A stretch of 64,000 nucleotides of DNA from Platycnemis pennipes (Eukaryota; Arthropoda; Insecta; Odonata; Platycnemididae). Both the position numbers and the translations under genes were made by a program. The stretch lies in contig OW121851.1 in assembly GCA_933228895.1 (NCBI GenBank), positions 130,991,624 through 131,055,623 of the forward strand, given 5' to 3'. The number at the start of each line of letters is the position of its first letter. Positions within the stretch are counted from its first letter, which is position 1. Positions 9,754-20,510 of this stretch are shown piece after piece. The notes under the pieces were generated by a model. That model saw nothing but the letters and a program-made list of their open reading frames with translations. It was not told where the DNA came from and did not search any database.

Positions 9754-11925
9754 TCACTTTCTATTTAGCATAAGACTTACTACATGAAGATTACTGAATA
9801 AAAGTTCAATTTCACTTATGCTTAATAACCAATTCTTTACCTCTATCAAAAATTTTCTAGTGTTTCTTTCTTTTTTTATAGCATCGGGGATAAAATTGAA
9901 TATTTTTGGCTGAATGTAAAGGAAACATCTTTGATATAATGTTATGTTCGGCTTCGGTAATATTAATTCATTCCTGCCACGTAAATTAAAACAATAGATT
10001 TTCGGAAGTAAACTTGTATCATTACCACTTCTTGTGTAAAAGTTTTTCAGGACTTTGTAAAAATACAAGTAACGAATTGGTAATAATTTTAACTCAATAA
10101 ATAAGGGGAAAGTGTGGCAGAATCTGGTTTTCCGCATAATTATTCGTAAAATTATCTTTTGTAAGTACAATAGTGGATATATATTGTTTTTATATGCACC
10201 GCCCCAACATTGTATGCCGTAGGCTAATTTAGATTCTACAGGAGATGAATATATTACCTTGAGAAAGGACAGTGGACATTTGTTTCGCATAAAATATAAT
10301 TTGGAGAGCAAGTTCCGTAATGTTGCTGCGATATTGTTAACATGTACATTCCATTTTAATTTATTATCAATAATTATCCCTAAGTACTTAAAATCTGAAA
10401 CGCATTCTATCGGGATACAATTTGAACAGTTGTATGTGGAACATTCTAGGGTGTGGTACACAATATTCCAATTTTCTTTATATCTATTGCATAGGTCAAA
10501 TATCATGTATTTGGATTTAGGGCCTAAAGACAGTCTATTTTGATTAAACCACTGCCTGAGTAGTACCAGATCTTTTTCCATTTTTTCTCTAACGGTATCC
10601 CAGGATTCACCTTGATAATTTATAGCAATATCGTCTGCGTAAGCTGTTATATTCCCTTGAAACTTTTGATGAAACAGATCGTTGATATATACCAGAAAGA
10701 GAATAGGCCCCAACACCGAACCTTGCGGAACTCCTGCCTTTATTACTTTACATTCACTGTAGCAGTCACAAACCCTAACACTTTGTGAGCGCAAAGATAA
10801 ATAGCTTTTAAACCACTGCAGTACAATACCCCTTATTCCGGTCTGGTGTAGTTTATCTAACAGGATATCGTGGTCCAGGGTATCAAAAGCCTTTTTAATG
10901 TCTAGAAATAGGGTTGATGTACGCTGGTTGAGATTTAAGGCATTAAAAACACTTTGAAAATGATGCATTAATGCGTCTTCAGTTCCCAAGTTACTCCTAA
11001 ATCCGAACTGCCTTTGGCTAAAAAGCTGAATTTTTTTATAAAAAATCATTATCCTTTTTTTGATTAGTTTTTCAAGAATTTTAGAAAATATTGATAGGAG
11101 GGATATTGGGCGATAGTTTTCCACATTTAAACGACTCCCTTTTTTGTGAAGGGGAATGATGACAGCTTTTTTTAGAGCTAAGGGAAACTCTCCTGTGGAT
11201 ATGCTTACATTGTACACATATACCAACGCAGGAGCTATGATATCAATTAGCCTTTTGAGGATATTGGCAGTTATACCATCAAATCCTGGCGATTTACTTG
11301 TTGGGAGAGATTTAACCAGAGCAAGAATTTCGCTTACAGTCACTGGTGCCATATATAATGATTCACAAGAGTTATGAGATGAGTTTAGTTTTTTAAGTGA
11401 GGAACAGACACCATTTGTGTAAGTTTCTGTATCGTATGCCGACATAAAGAAATTATTAAATTCGGTTGCTAATTTTGAAGGATCGGTAGTGAGTACGCCT
11501 TCTACTTTTAAAGATGGGGTGGGAAGAGTGGACGACCTTTCTCCGGTTATTTCTTTAACTAGGCCCCAATGAGTTTTTGTATTACCTTTACGGTTCTCAA
11601 ACTTTCTCATATAGTAACTGTTACAAGCCTGTCTCAACTTAACCCTTAAACTGTTTCTAAATGCTATAAATTCTTCCTTTAAGATATTGCAATTAGGATG
11701 ACTCCTACATTTTTTAAGGAGATTCTTTTTCTTTTTTATATCTTTTAGGAGGGCATTAGTTACCCATGGTTTCAATATTTTCGAATCTTTATTTTGTTTA
11801 CTCGGGAATTTAGCTGAATCAACGACTGCGTGTATCAAATCCAACAAAACTGAAAAGGCTGTTGAAGAATTCTGCTCATTGAATACCGGAGTCCAATCTG
11901 TTTTCTTTGCCACTTCATATAACAC
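9754..11925 (-). CDS. LINE ORF2, reverse transcriptase part
   Basis: This is the reverse transcriptase region of ORF2, which makes cDNA at the nicked target site. It is open for 723 codons. Motifs in order: LHKKGS (about 259-264), YRPISLL (271-277), QFGFR (306-310), FLDIKKAFDTLDH with catalytic D342, AGVPQGSVLGPILF (397-410), YADD (429-432) with D431 and D432, then a FKYLGIIID block and a C-terminal region of about 200 residues. All core RT residues are present. The first codon of this open stretch (GTG) is not a real start: the frame is the continuation of the endonuclease frame, displaced by one frameshift between about 11928 and 11955. No zinc-knuckle or RNase H domain is seen, as expected for L2-type elements. 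Confidence 0.9.
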   Translation of the reverse strand: MLYEVAKKTDWTPVFNEQNSSTAFSVLLDLIHAVVDSAKFPSKQNKDSKILKPWVTNALLKDIKKKKNLLKKCRSHPNCNILKEEFIAFRNSLRVKLRQACNSYYMRKFENRKGNTKTHWGLVKEITGERSSTLPTPSLKVEGVLTTDPSKLATEFNNFFMSAYDTETYTNGVCSSLKKLNSSHNSCESLYMAPVTVSEILALVKSLPTSKSPGFDGITANILKRLIDIIAPALVYVYNVSISTGEFPLALKKAVIIPLHKKGSRLNVENYRPISLLSIFSKILEKLIKKRIMIFYKKIQLFSQRQFGFRSNLGTEDALMHHFQSVFNALNLNQRTSTLFLDIKKAFDTLDHDILLDKLHQTGIRGIVLQWFKSYLSLRSQSVRVCDCYSECKVIKAGVPQGSVLGPILFLVYINDLFHQKFQGNITAYADDIAINYQGESWDTVREKMEKDLVLLRQWFNQNRLSLGPKSKYMIFDLCNRYKENWNIVYHTLECSTYNCSNCIPIECVSDFKYLGIIIDNKLKWNVHVNNIAATLRNLLSKLYFMRNKCPLSFLKVIYSSPVESKLAYGIQCWGGAYKNNIYPLLYLQKIILRIIMRKTRFCHTFPLFIELKLLPIRYLYFYKVLKNFYTRSGNDTSLLPKIYCFNLRGRNELILPKPNITLYQRCFLYIQPKIFNFIPDAIKKERNTRKFLIEVKNWLLSISEIELLFSNLHVVSLMLNRK

Positions 11926-12680
11926 ATCGTAGTTACTTTCACAGAATTCTTATCTTTCACATTGTAGATTCGTGGCATATTTTCCTTGTCTCTGGAGAGA
12001 TTCAGAGTAATCATTGAATGATCAGTTATGCCCAGATGCAGAACTTCTGCCAACATGTTATATCTAAACGCATTATAAAATTTAACAAATATATGGTCGA
12101 TGCACGTTGATGTTATTGCGCTGATTCTAGTTGGTTGGTTTAACAAACATGACAGACCATAATTATGCATCAAGTTACAATAATAATCGGAATCATTATT
12201 TGCAACAATCAAGTTAATATTCATGTCTCCTATAATTACCATATTTTTTCCATCGTTATTCAAAATTGGTTCCAACTCCAGCAAAAATTCAGTTACAGGA
12301 TAACTCTGGTCCCTGTAAATGCTTACAAGATCGAACTCAGTTACATGTGTTTTTACTGTTAAATAAACACAGTCTAAAGTATTACTTGTTACTGTTCTTG
12401 GTACACATTGAATATCATCAGCCACATAGACTATGACGCCTCTGGCGCGGTTGTATTGACAGCATTTGGCGAATACATTATAACCAGTTATTTTATAGAA
12501 ATTAACTTCGTGTTCATCGATCCATATCTCAGTTAGAACAATAATAGTCGGTTTACATTTCATTTGTCCCATATGAAGCAAAAAGAGGTCGAAATTACTC
12601 CGTAAACTACGGATGTTTTGATGGATTAAGAATACTGAATCGCCGTCATTTAACAAGTGGTTTGCTGTTGAGGACATCAT
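11835..12680 (-). CDS. LINE ORF2, APE-type endonuclease part
   Basis: The N-terminal apurinic-like endonuclease domain nicks target DNA to prime reverse transcription. From the ATG at 12680: HQNIRSL (N22), LTEIW (E51), IYRD (Y122), GDMNINL (D152 and N154), a STCIDHIF block (D195, H196) and ITDHSMI (D220, H221). All expected catalytic positions are visible. The ATG lies 8 bases after the ORF1 stop. True homology ends near residue 245; the last 36 codons or so are out of frame after the frameshift, so the stop at 11835 is artificial and the frame overlaps the RT frame by 91 bases. Confidence 0.88.
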   Translation of the reverse strand: MMSSTANHLLNDGDSVFLIHQNIRSLRSNFDLFLLHMGQMKCKPTIIVLTEIWIDEHEVNFYKITGYNVFAKCCQYNRARGVIVYVADDIQCVPRTVTSNTLDCVYLTVKTHVTEFDLVSIYRDQSYPVTEFLLELEPILNNDGKNMVIIGDMNINLIVANNDSDYYCNLMHNYGLSCLLNQPTRISAITSTCIDHIFVKFYNAFRYNMLAEVLHLGITDHSMITLNLSRDKENMPRIYNVKDKNSVKVTTMCYMKWQRKQIGLRYSMSRILQQPFQFCWI

Positions 12681-12688
12681 AACTTATT

Positions 12689-13453
12689 TTACAGTAATTT
12701 TAAGTCATCCATATGTGTAATTACAAAAACGGGCTCCTTTTCGGCTTTTCGCATGTACACCTTGCCTCCACGTATCCAGAGGTAGGCATATTCCTTAGAC
12801 TTTTTTATATCTTTCGCAGCATTAAGAACTCTACGTCAACCAGGGCATAGAGCCTCGTTGATGTAAATAGGGCTATCAGTAACCGACTCAGGGAATAAAT
12901 GCCGCGTGGTGAAGTTCCTCTTTACCCGTCGTTTTACAAGAAGATTTTCTTTCGTGGTCTGGTTGAGAAATCTCACGTGTATTGCCCCAGGGAGTCCATT
13001 CGTCTTTGGCTTGGAGCGATAACAACAGTCAATAGATTCCTCACTCAGATCAACTCCTAACTGAAGCCCAATTTGACTGATGAGGGCAGGTAAATTTTCT
13101 GACTTATTGAAAGGGACTCCGTGCACCTCCACGTTGTTAGCAAGAGAGCGTTGCTCAAGGTCGTCTGAGCGATTAGAAAGTAGCGTTAGCTCTTTTTTCA
13201 ACTGTAAATTTTCACTTTTCAATTCACAAATTGTTTCATTGCACTCATCTAATCTTTTGCTTTGCGCCTCAATAAGTCTAACACTTTCTTCCAACCTTTC
13301 GTATAGCTTTTCAATATAGTTCCCTAAATGTTTCTCGGTCTCCTTGAGTTCCTTCTTTATCTCTTTCACCAGGGAATACACATCATCGATAGATTTACCT
13401 CTATCAAATTCGGTGTCTGCATCCAGTTGCAGCAATGGAGAATTGAGGCTCAT
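12689..13453 (-). pseudogene. LINE ORF1 with one in-frame stop
   Basis: ORF1 is probably a nucleic-acid-binding chaperone that coats the element RNA. I chose the ATG at 13453 (MSLNSPLLQL) because the upstream in-frame extension to 13591 is hydrophobic, leader-like sequence. Residues of about 20-105 are heptad-rich coiled coil; NNVEVHGVP and a CCYRSKP block follow, and the region up to INEALCPG resembles the fold shared with L1-type ORF1 and baculovirus FP proteins. A TGA at 12836-12838 stops the frame at codon 206. The same frame then stays open for 48 more codons (RRVLNAAKDIKKS, YLWIRGGKVY, ITHMDDLKLL) to a TAA at 12689-12691, which is the expected FP-like C-terminus. The TGA is consistent with a CGA-to-TGA change by CpG decay. 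Intact length would be 254 residues. Confidence 0.8.
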
Positions 13454-13824
13454 AAAAGGCTCAGGCCTCAGAAAAAGAGGCTCAGAAAATAAAATAAAAG
13501 TAACAGGAAACAAATAGAAGGTAAAGGCTATTCTGGTGACAGATGCGAAAAAGAAAGGCTTATAATTTAATTGGGAGTGCAAAGGGATCAATGTGCTGAG
13601 GGAGGACCATTATAAATGAAATCATAAACTTAATGGCTGCAAATAGCTATGTGAAAGCGAGAGACTTCGCAAACTACCACATTCAGATCATCAAAGAAGA
13701 AGAGTGTGACATATACTGTAATTAAAATATTGATACAGTTCTACATGCATATTTAGATAGATTAAAATTCAAAATATCTTATAGCCTATCTCAATACCCC
13801 TCTCAATACCTCTACTAAACATCT

Positions 13825-13990
13825 TGGCTACTGCTCTCCAGCGAGCTTGTGTTTGAAACCGTCGTGTTTACCTCGAATACGTAACCAAGTAACACGTGGT
13901 ATAAACACGAATGGTTCGCAAATTTAAAACCGCTGATTACAACCTCATTCATTGTTTATACTTGAGTTTTATCTTATCTTGGGGCTCTAT
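13825..13990 (+). repeat. SINE-C copy
   Basis: Shares CTCGAATACGTAACCAAG, AACACGAATGGTTCGCAAATT and a GAGTTTTATCT end with 946-1165. Flanking sequence (13625-13824 and 13991-14700) shows nothing else recognisable. Confidence 0.65.
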
Positions 13991-14699
13991 CGTCGAGACA
14001 GATGAGAAAAACTGAGGTAAAAACAATTAATGATATTGTATCGAGCGCTACAGTAACACTAATAGCTTCTGTGATTACTGTCATGGATTGAATACCTCAA
14101 CAATATCCTCGTGATTTCGTCCTCGTTTTGAATTCTCTGTAGATTCTCCGTCATCTCTGCCTGAAATAATCGTTACCGTGAGAAAAACCACTGAGTTATC
14201 ATATCTTACATAAGAAAGTCTTAATTGACCGTTCTATCTTTCGATCCAAACCTTTATCTTGACCTCTTTGCTTCATTATCAATTATTCCCTTCGAGACTC
14301 CTTGGCGATGACAGCCACGTAAACACTTAATCGTTATAGACAGAAGGAATTGAGGTAAAAGAAAGACTGTTTCTCTCAGGTGGTGAACATTAGTCATTGA
14401 ATCTCCGGTCTAGATTTAAAATTCAGGTATTTTAATTGTGCATTCAGGGATTTTAAGCGATTTCATCGCTTAGCCATTTTTTAGGACTGGTTTCCGGAGG
14501 GTTAGTGCCCTTGCATGATCTATGGGAGAAACAGAATATAATGGTTTCGAACATTTATGGCGTCATATTTGGTATCCATGTATTTTCTTGATTTGCGTCG
14601 AGTAACCTGACTACCTCTGGATTATCTTGCTTTGAGTTCACTCATCACTGATGTAAACATTTACAATTATCGTGGCTTCTTCTTCCTGCATTGTTGGGG

Positions 14700-15120
14700 G
14701 CAAAGACGAAGTTTCTCGAACGGCGTTTGACTTTCGTCGCACGTCTTGGCGGTGATTGCTTCTTCTGTTCTTCTAAGTTTCGCTCGGAACCTCGCCATTA
14801 CTTATCGCCAGGCCCCTGTTTTCACTCTCTATCTTGGTCGCTCCCAACTTCCTCTCAGTGAGAAAACCCTCCTCCTCCCTTCGTCCCGCGGAGCGAATCT
14901 CGGGGCGCCTCGCAGCCTGCTTTTGTTCTCTTCTCCCTGCACCCACGCTCTGCCCTTTCAATATCCTCCCCCTAACCCACAACTCAAAGGAGGAGGCGTA
15001 TTTCTTTTCCTCTTTCCGCCTCCGGAGCGCCTCTCGCTCACGTGACTCTGGTCGCCCTTATTTCTACCTCCTTCGTGCGCCCGACTTCGGTGAAGGAATT
15101 CGTCGGGTTGCTGATCGGTT
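14700..15120. other. CpG-rich block
   Basis: GC- and CpG-rich sequence (for example CCCGCGGAGCGAATCTCGGG near 14885) with short overlapping open frames on both strands, bounded by AT-rich DNA. It may be a promoter or 5' exon, or an unmethylated repeat edge. No donor, TATA box or coding motif decides. Confidence 0.3.
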
Positions 15121-15125
15121 CCTAA

Positions 15126-15634
15126 GGGCCATATTCAGAATCTCAACTACAGTCTAGCTTCTACTACCTACGCCATGAAATCTCTACTTCGAGTCTTCTC
15201 TACTTGATGAACTCTCTACTTCGAGAGGGAATTATTTTCTGCCCAATCTGCAATAGCTTGAGATTACAAGGCCACGCTTAAGGCAGTTGCGTAACACAAT
15301 ATCTGAGGAGAGCAGTAAACACTACCGTACACCTCGACTCCTCGACCGCTAGAGAACGACTGAATGGTAATACTTCTCAGTGTGACGTTGAGAACTGAGT
15401 TGAGATTCTGGATATGGCTGGTCCGTTTGCAGAATCCTCTGACTTCGTCATAGAATCTGAATTTCGAGTTCTTAAGGGTGTACAGATTCCCCAAAATATG
15501 GTTCGATGTACAGCGTGGTGCTGAGAAGTAATAACGACTATGCAGAGTGAATATGCACACCAATTTGACTCGAAGTAGATATTTTTAGACGTAGGCAGTG
15601 GAAGCGAGACTAGTCGAGATTCCGAATATGGCCC
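15126..15634. mobile_element. MITE-M, 509 bp with long TIRs
   Basis: Imperfect terminal inverted repeats of about 45 bases begin GGGCCATATTC and continue GAATCTCAACTACAGTCT on the left; the right end is their complement, ending GAATATGGCCC. No transposase frame is present, so the element is non-autonomous. No clear target duplication is visible. Two shortened relatives lie at 55196-55568. Confidence 0.75.
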
Positions 15635-15915
15635 GGAAACGGCTTTTTCGCCCTCCTGTTGTTTGAATTGCAGAGGAGTATTGGTGAAACAAGGGAATGA
15701 AAATTCGATTGATCAAACCATGGTCTTTATATGGGACCTTGGACCAAACTATTGCCTTCCCTGATGGGTTTTTGGACCATCTCACCTCTTTAGGTAACGC
15801 GCCCACCCGTGCCTAATTAGAGGTCGCGGGTTCAAGTGCACTCTCATGCATCTGAGTGAGCGTCTATATGGTTCAGAATCTTTGTATATTTGACTGTAAG
15901 TCTATCAAGTAGCAA
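15635..15915. other. unassigned; weak tRNA-like segment at 15780-15860
   Basis: GGTAACGCGCCCACC followed by GCGGGTTCAAGTGC gives A- and B-box-like spacing, suggesting the head of a decayed SINE on the + strand. A cloverleaf does not form convincingly. Confidence 0.3.
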
Positions 15916-15919
15916 AGCA

Positions 15920-16550
15920 TTAAGGGGATCCTAAAAAAGGCCAGTTTTACTGTAAAGGTAGGAGATCAGAAGCTAGAGCAGGTGGAGAAATTAAGCTATC
16001 TAGGTAGTGTGTTGGAGGGAAAAGGGTGTAGTAGCGTTGAAGTTAGGAGGAGAATCGAATTGGCAAAGGGAGCTTTTACTCTTAGGCGTGAACTAATGAC
16101 AGGGGCGTTGAGTAGCGAAGTAAAGAAAAGTCTAGTGGAAAGTTTAATGTGGAGCATTGCACTATATAGGGCGAAGACTTGAGCTTTGCGAAAAGAAGAT
16201 GAAAATAGATTTGGAAATGTGGGTGTGGAGGAGGGTGGAGAAAGTAAAGTGGGTCGAAAAGAGGACGAGCGATGAAGCGCTAGAATTGGTAGGAGAGGAA
16301 AGAAATTTGATGGGCGAAATTAGGAGAAGGCAGAAAGTGTGGATGGAAAGGGTAATGAAAGGGGATGGTGTTTTGAAAGAAGTGATTAAGGGTAGAACGT
16401 TGGGTAAGCAGGGGTGAGGGAGGAGAAGAACGGGTAGCTTGGATACAATGATGGGAGGTATGAGGGGCTGTAGAGGGACATCGTGTGAAATTTAGGAAAT
16501 GGGAAGAATTGTATGTCCATTAGACCTAACTTAACTGGTAGAAAACTAAT
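15920..16550 (+). pseudogene. RTE-like LINE, C-terminal RT fragment
   Basis: The translation starts VKVGDQKLEQVEKLSYLGSV, the strand and turn after the RT core in RTE/BovB-like elements, and continues VRRRIELAKGAF and LRRELM. After a frameshift near 16175 it reads LEMWVWRRVEKVKW, SDEALELVGEERNL, IRRRQKVWMERVM and LKEVIKGRTLG. This C-terminal region is characteristic of LINE ORF2 proteins of this group. The catalytic RT and endonuclease are missing (5' truncation). A stop at about 16180 and further stops after 16416 make it a relic. Confidence 0.8.
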
Positions 16551-18650
16551 ACTAATTAAAATAATAAGCTCAAATCAATCTGCCTTGGCACTACAATTTC
16601 AGTCAAGTCTTCTTTTAGACTGTGATTGCTCCTTCTTTCTGGATTTACCGCGTCGTTGTTGCCTTAGGGACAAACGTCGTCTACTGTAATTCTGGCGAAA
16701 CTGTTGCCACCAAAGCAACAACGACGTGGTGAAACCTTTTTCCTGCATTTTCGAGGATCTCTACCAATGGTGGGGGATATTTGTTACAGGTATCCTACGT
16801 TCGATGGCCAAAATTCGGTAACGCTGGAAAATCTCTACGTAATGTGAGAGCTTACGCCGTTTAAAATTTCCGGAGCCAATGTATATTGATAAAAACCATG
16901 TTTGCTTCCATGCTAGGTCTTAAAAAAGCCGGACTGCCAAGCGATTCTAAATTACTTATCCTTAGTCAAATGCTACTATAGTCATTCCTTCGAATGTGCG
17001 AAAGTTTAATCGAAGCAGTGAATCGAGTGTTCATGCCAGAGTACTTAGAATCATTCGTGATTCTTTGCTCTCCGTGACTGTCTTCAGTTCCATCGAGTTC
17101 AAGTTGTGGTGGAACTTCAAAGGAGGGTCTGGTGGAGATCCAACTTGATCTCTGCTGCTGGTCAAACACGACGGTACGCCCGGGGCATCCGCTTGCGTGT
17201 GTCTGTGCAGGGATCCGTGTTCATCTTTTTCCACGATAGGCCTCGCATCCCGTCTTGCCAGGCGCAAAAAATTGCACCTGGGCGTCCAAGGATGCTGTGT
17301 GAATCAGGTGGAGTCCCGAAAAAATTGTTTACTTCTTCCAAGCCCATCTGTCCCCGTCTGAGCTCACAGCTTTGAGATGTAGCAGGCACTTAGCTAAACC
17401 GCGCGTGATTAATTAGAAATGCTCCTCTTTTGCGGAGTTTTCGGTTAAAGAACTCTGAAGAGGAGCATTCTCCTTTTTCACTCCGTCCACCGAATAGTAC
17501 GTCTTCCTTCTATGTCTAATCCTCAAGAAGCATCGTATATCATTTAGGAAGAAGGCTGGATAGGAAGGGGAAGGGGTGGCGATACACGATTTTTGTTGCT
17601 AGAAAAAACGTAGGGCACCATGTACCTCTGAGACTTATGAATGGATACGATTGCTGTAAGTAACTGCCGGTGTCCTGAAATTAGTCATTTCTCTACATTC
17701 GTCACAGTTATTTTTTTTCTTTGGTGTTTGAAAATTTTTCTGTATAGTAACATTGCAGGATTGGTATTCAATTGAATTTAAATATATTGTGGGTTTTCAT
17801 TTAGTATTTTATAGTATTTTACATAAATTATTATCATATTATTTTGCATAAATTATTTTATCGCGCGTATGAAGTCTTTTCCTATGCTTGAATTGAATGG
17901 TATTAGATGGAAAACATGAGAATGAGTACCAGGCACCCGATTTGCGAAACAAGTTTTGAAGACTTGCTTTACCAGTTGAAAAATGTGTACAATGATACTC
18001 AAAAAGGTTTCGAGTTTTTTATGCCTCTGCGGTTGCCGATGTAAGTTTTTGAAACAGCCGAAGTCTCTGTTTCAAATTTGGAAGCGAATACAACTCTTGG
18101 TCCGTAGAACGACTTGGCAGCCCCTCTCAAAGACCGTCCATCCAGAATTTTTCCCTCCCTGTGCATAAACTATCCATGGCTATGCTTCAATAGTTGACTG
18201 ATTTTGAATTTAGGGCGACTGTCTCACTGCGGCCTCGGAATCGTGGGCTTTAGCAAGTTGTTTGCTAGGGGTGGTGCCTTTTCTTCACCCATCTTTTCAA
18301 AATTTTAATTTTATTGATAAAAAAAAATAGAAATCATAGTGTATGTAACTCTTATAATTTTATTTTAGTGACATTGTGGCGAAGAATAAATAAGTAAATA
18401 AATGAAATGAAATGAAATAAAAAGTGGTTTCACAACCCGGTGCCATGGCACAAAAGGATGAGCTGCTCAAATATCCGCCTACTTTGAAGACTTCGCGACA
18501 TTTTAGCTTTTCTTTTGAGTGAACAAAAGCCATCCTTATCGTCATCATTACTTATTCATGTGGCTTTATTATGATGGAAGCTCCTTTTTTAAGAGCGGTC
18601 ATTATGTCAGAGGCATATAGTTATAATTATTTATTGCGTTGTTATTGACC
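16551..18650. other. unassigned; two hairpins and a GC-rich open patch
   Basis: An inverted repeat with 19-base arms (two mismatches) lies at 16647-16665 and 16712-16730. A patch at 17031-17389 is GC-rich and open on both strands but has no recognisable motif. A hairpin at 17418-17469 pairs AATGCTCCTCTT with AAGAGGAGCATT. The rest is AT-rich without features. Confidence 0.35.
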
Positions 18651-18652
18651 GT

Positions 18653-18900
18653 TTGGTAGTTGAGTGGGTTGATTGTTTGGTTGCTGATTGGAGGTCCCTG
18701 GTTCAAATATCAGAGAGGCTTCTTTTGTTTTGTTTACCTGAACCCAGTGATATTTTGGGCACCAGATATACCTATCTGGGAAACCACAGGTGGCGCAGGG
18801 AAAAAAATGAACTCTTAACCAGATATGTGCATTTCACAAGCCATTGGGCTTGACACTTCGTGAGCTCTGCACTCACTGGTGAGATTGAGTAGGTGAATGA
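18653..18900 (+). repeat. SINE-V copy, diverged
   Basis: A tRNA-like head with B-box-like GGTTCAAATATC at about 18699 is followed by the family body (CAGGTGGCGCAGGGAA, GCATTTCACAAGCCATTGG, GAGCTCTGCACTCACTGG). It ends near the GAGTAGGTGAATG tail. Confidence 0.75.
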
Positions 18901-19112
18901 AGAATTGAACAGTGTGGTTGTTGGTTGCTCTAATTAGTATCATTTATTACCGCTATAGACATATAGGAGACATTGACAACTTGTGCTAATCAGAACGATA
19001 ATGAATTGACTTAAAAGTTAGAGATGGGTTGTGAGATAGAGGTCTCATTAGATACACCTATTTATCCCTACTCCACTTGGTTGGGGATATGAATAACTGT
19101 AAATATGTCCTA

Positions 19113-19360
19113 TAGTGTCAATACAAGGGTATTAATGGATAACTTAGGTAACGGAATGTTGGTATAAGGCCAACCCAAATAGCAGCATTTTTTTGGATGC
19201 TTTCTTTGATATTTTTATCTTTTTTTAAATTGTGGAGTTTAGACGTGAATATCCTTTTTATGCATGGTATTTAATTCATGTTCAATGGGAATGCACCATT
19301 CAATGCATCTTTATGGTGGCTTACAGGGTATTGTGTAGATATAGATGCAGATATAGGAAT
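19113..19360 (+). repeat. LINE-A 3' end
   Basis: Carries GCATTTTTTTGGATGC, TATTTTTATCTTTTTTTAAA, CTTTTTATGCATGGTAT, and the terminal GGTGGCTTACAGGGTATT plus TAGATATAGATG. It matches the 3' UTR of the LINE-A relic at 60440-61722. 18901-19112 holds nothing recognisable. Confidence 0.75.
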
Positions 19361-19811
19361 GTAGCGTCACTAGAAGTCTTTTTTATATACCGCCGACTGA
19401 AACTTAATAAGCAGGGCAAAAACAACAGGGGAAGGTTGGTTTAATTGACCATTTTGCCCTGTGTTGTCATAAGGTATGTATGCCGTGAAGGACTGCTATG
19501 CTAAAGTAATAGCCTTTTCGTGCTTTGGTGGCTTGCATGATTACGTACTCACCGATGCCAGCTGGAATCTAGGCACAGCGTCCTAGCTCCTGAAAGGGTT
19601 TGCCGAGGCGTACAATACCGCTATGCCCTCCGGTCGGGCTTTAAAAACAGCTCTGTGGTTCCAGACCCAACCCACTTCCATGTGCTTCTTTGATTTGCCA
19701 TTTAAAAGACAATACATATCTCTTTATTATTTCTCCTGTTTTCCACTTTTAAATGTATTTGGATGAGTACATGTGTATTTCCTCTTTAAAGTTTGCGAGC
19801 ATATCAAAATT
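19361..19811. other. unassigned sequence
   Basis: No recognisable feature apart from scattered GC-richer words around 19550-19660. Confidence 0.35.
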
Positions 19812-20502
19812 CCATCTACATCTACATAATACCCTGCAAGCCACCACAAGGGTGTGTGGCAGGGGGTGATTTCTCACCAAACATGCACTACATATCATGC
19901 ATAAAAAAGGAATAGTATTAATATACTAGTCAGAACTTCACTATTTCAAAAAGATAGAAATTGCAAAGCAAACATGCAAAAACATTCTGTTAGTAGGGTT
20001 AGCTTTAAGTACTCATACCAACATGCAGCTACCAATGCTATTCTTTGTTACTCTCCGATAGGACATATTTACCGTTATTCGTATCTCTAATTGTACGAGG
20101 GAAAAAGGACATTTTGAATCTATCAGTTTGGCAATCAATTTCTCTAATTTTATGATTATGGTCCAGTCTGCCATAGTAAGTTGGGGTTCGCAAAATATTT
20201 TTAACATCATCACTGAAAATATTGTCTTGGAATTTATTTAAGAGATTAAGTCTAAATTTCAACCTGCAATCTGAGAATGATTCCCATTTTAATTCATTTA
20301 ATAGACTGACTAATAAAATTTTCGTATCGTCCCTTTAGAAATCTTGCCGATCTTCGCTGCACACGTTCAAGTTCATTATTTAGACCGTTTTCGTAGGGAT
20401 CCCATACACTGGCAGCATATTCCAAATGAGGTCTAACAAGGGAAAAATAGCTGATTTTCTCGTACATGATCGTCACATTTACCCAATACTCTTTTGATGA
20501 AA
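19812..20502 (-). pseudogene. LINE-A relic: C-terminal RT region and 3' UTR
   Basis: Minus strand. From the 5' edge: FIKRVLGKCDDHV, then MYEKISYFSLVRPHLEYAAS, VWDPYENGLNNELERVQRRS and ARFLKGRYENF, the C-terminal signature of CR1/L2/jockey-type ORF2 proteins. A short frameshift follows, then the block that ends FPRTIRDTNNGKY before the 3' UTR. The 3' end at 19812 is the conserved CCCTGC hairpin plus TAGATG repeats (read on the minus strand). The 5' edge is abrupt and lies eight bases from a tRNA-Asn-like sequence. Confidence 0.85.
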
Positions 20503-20510
20503 ATAATATC

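Larger units (their letters stand above)
9178..13624 (-). mobile_element. L2/CR1-group LINE, nearly full length
   Basis: A non-LTR retrotransposon lies on the minus strand in the order 5' leader, ORF1, an 8-base gap, ORF2 (endonuclease then RT), a 3' UTR of about 550 bases, and an (AAAAT)n tail at about 9180-9206. Motif spelling such as FLDIKKAFDTLDH and AGVPQGSVLGPILF places it near the L2/Daphne/Crack group rather than RTE or L1. Only two inactivating changes are visible: an in-frame TGA in ORF1 and one frameshift in ORF2. The copy is therefore young compared with every other LINE here. The 5' end is estimated; a TAAACTT shared by both flanks (9168-9174 and 13625-13631) is too short to prove a target duplication. 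Confidence 0.85.

Noticed and set aside
9178..13624. Clear target-site duplication of the LINE
   Set aside because: Only TAAACTT is shared by the two flanks, which is too short in AT-rich DNA.
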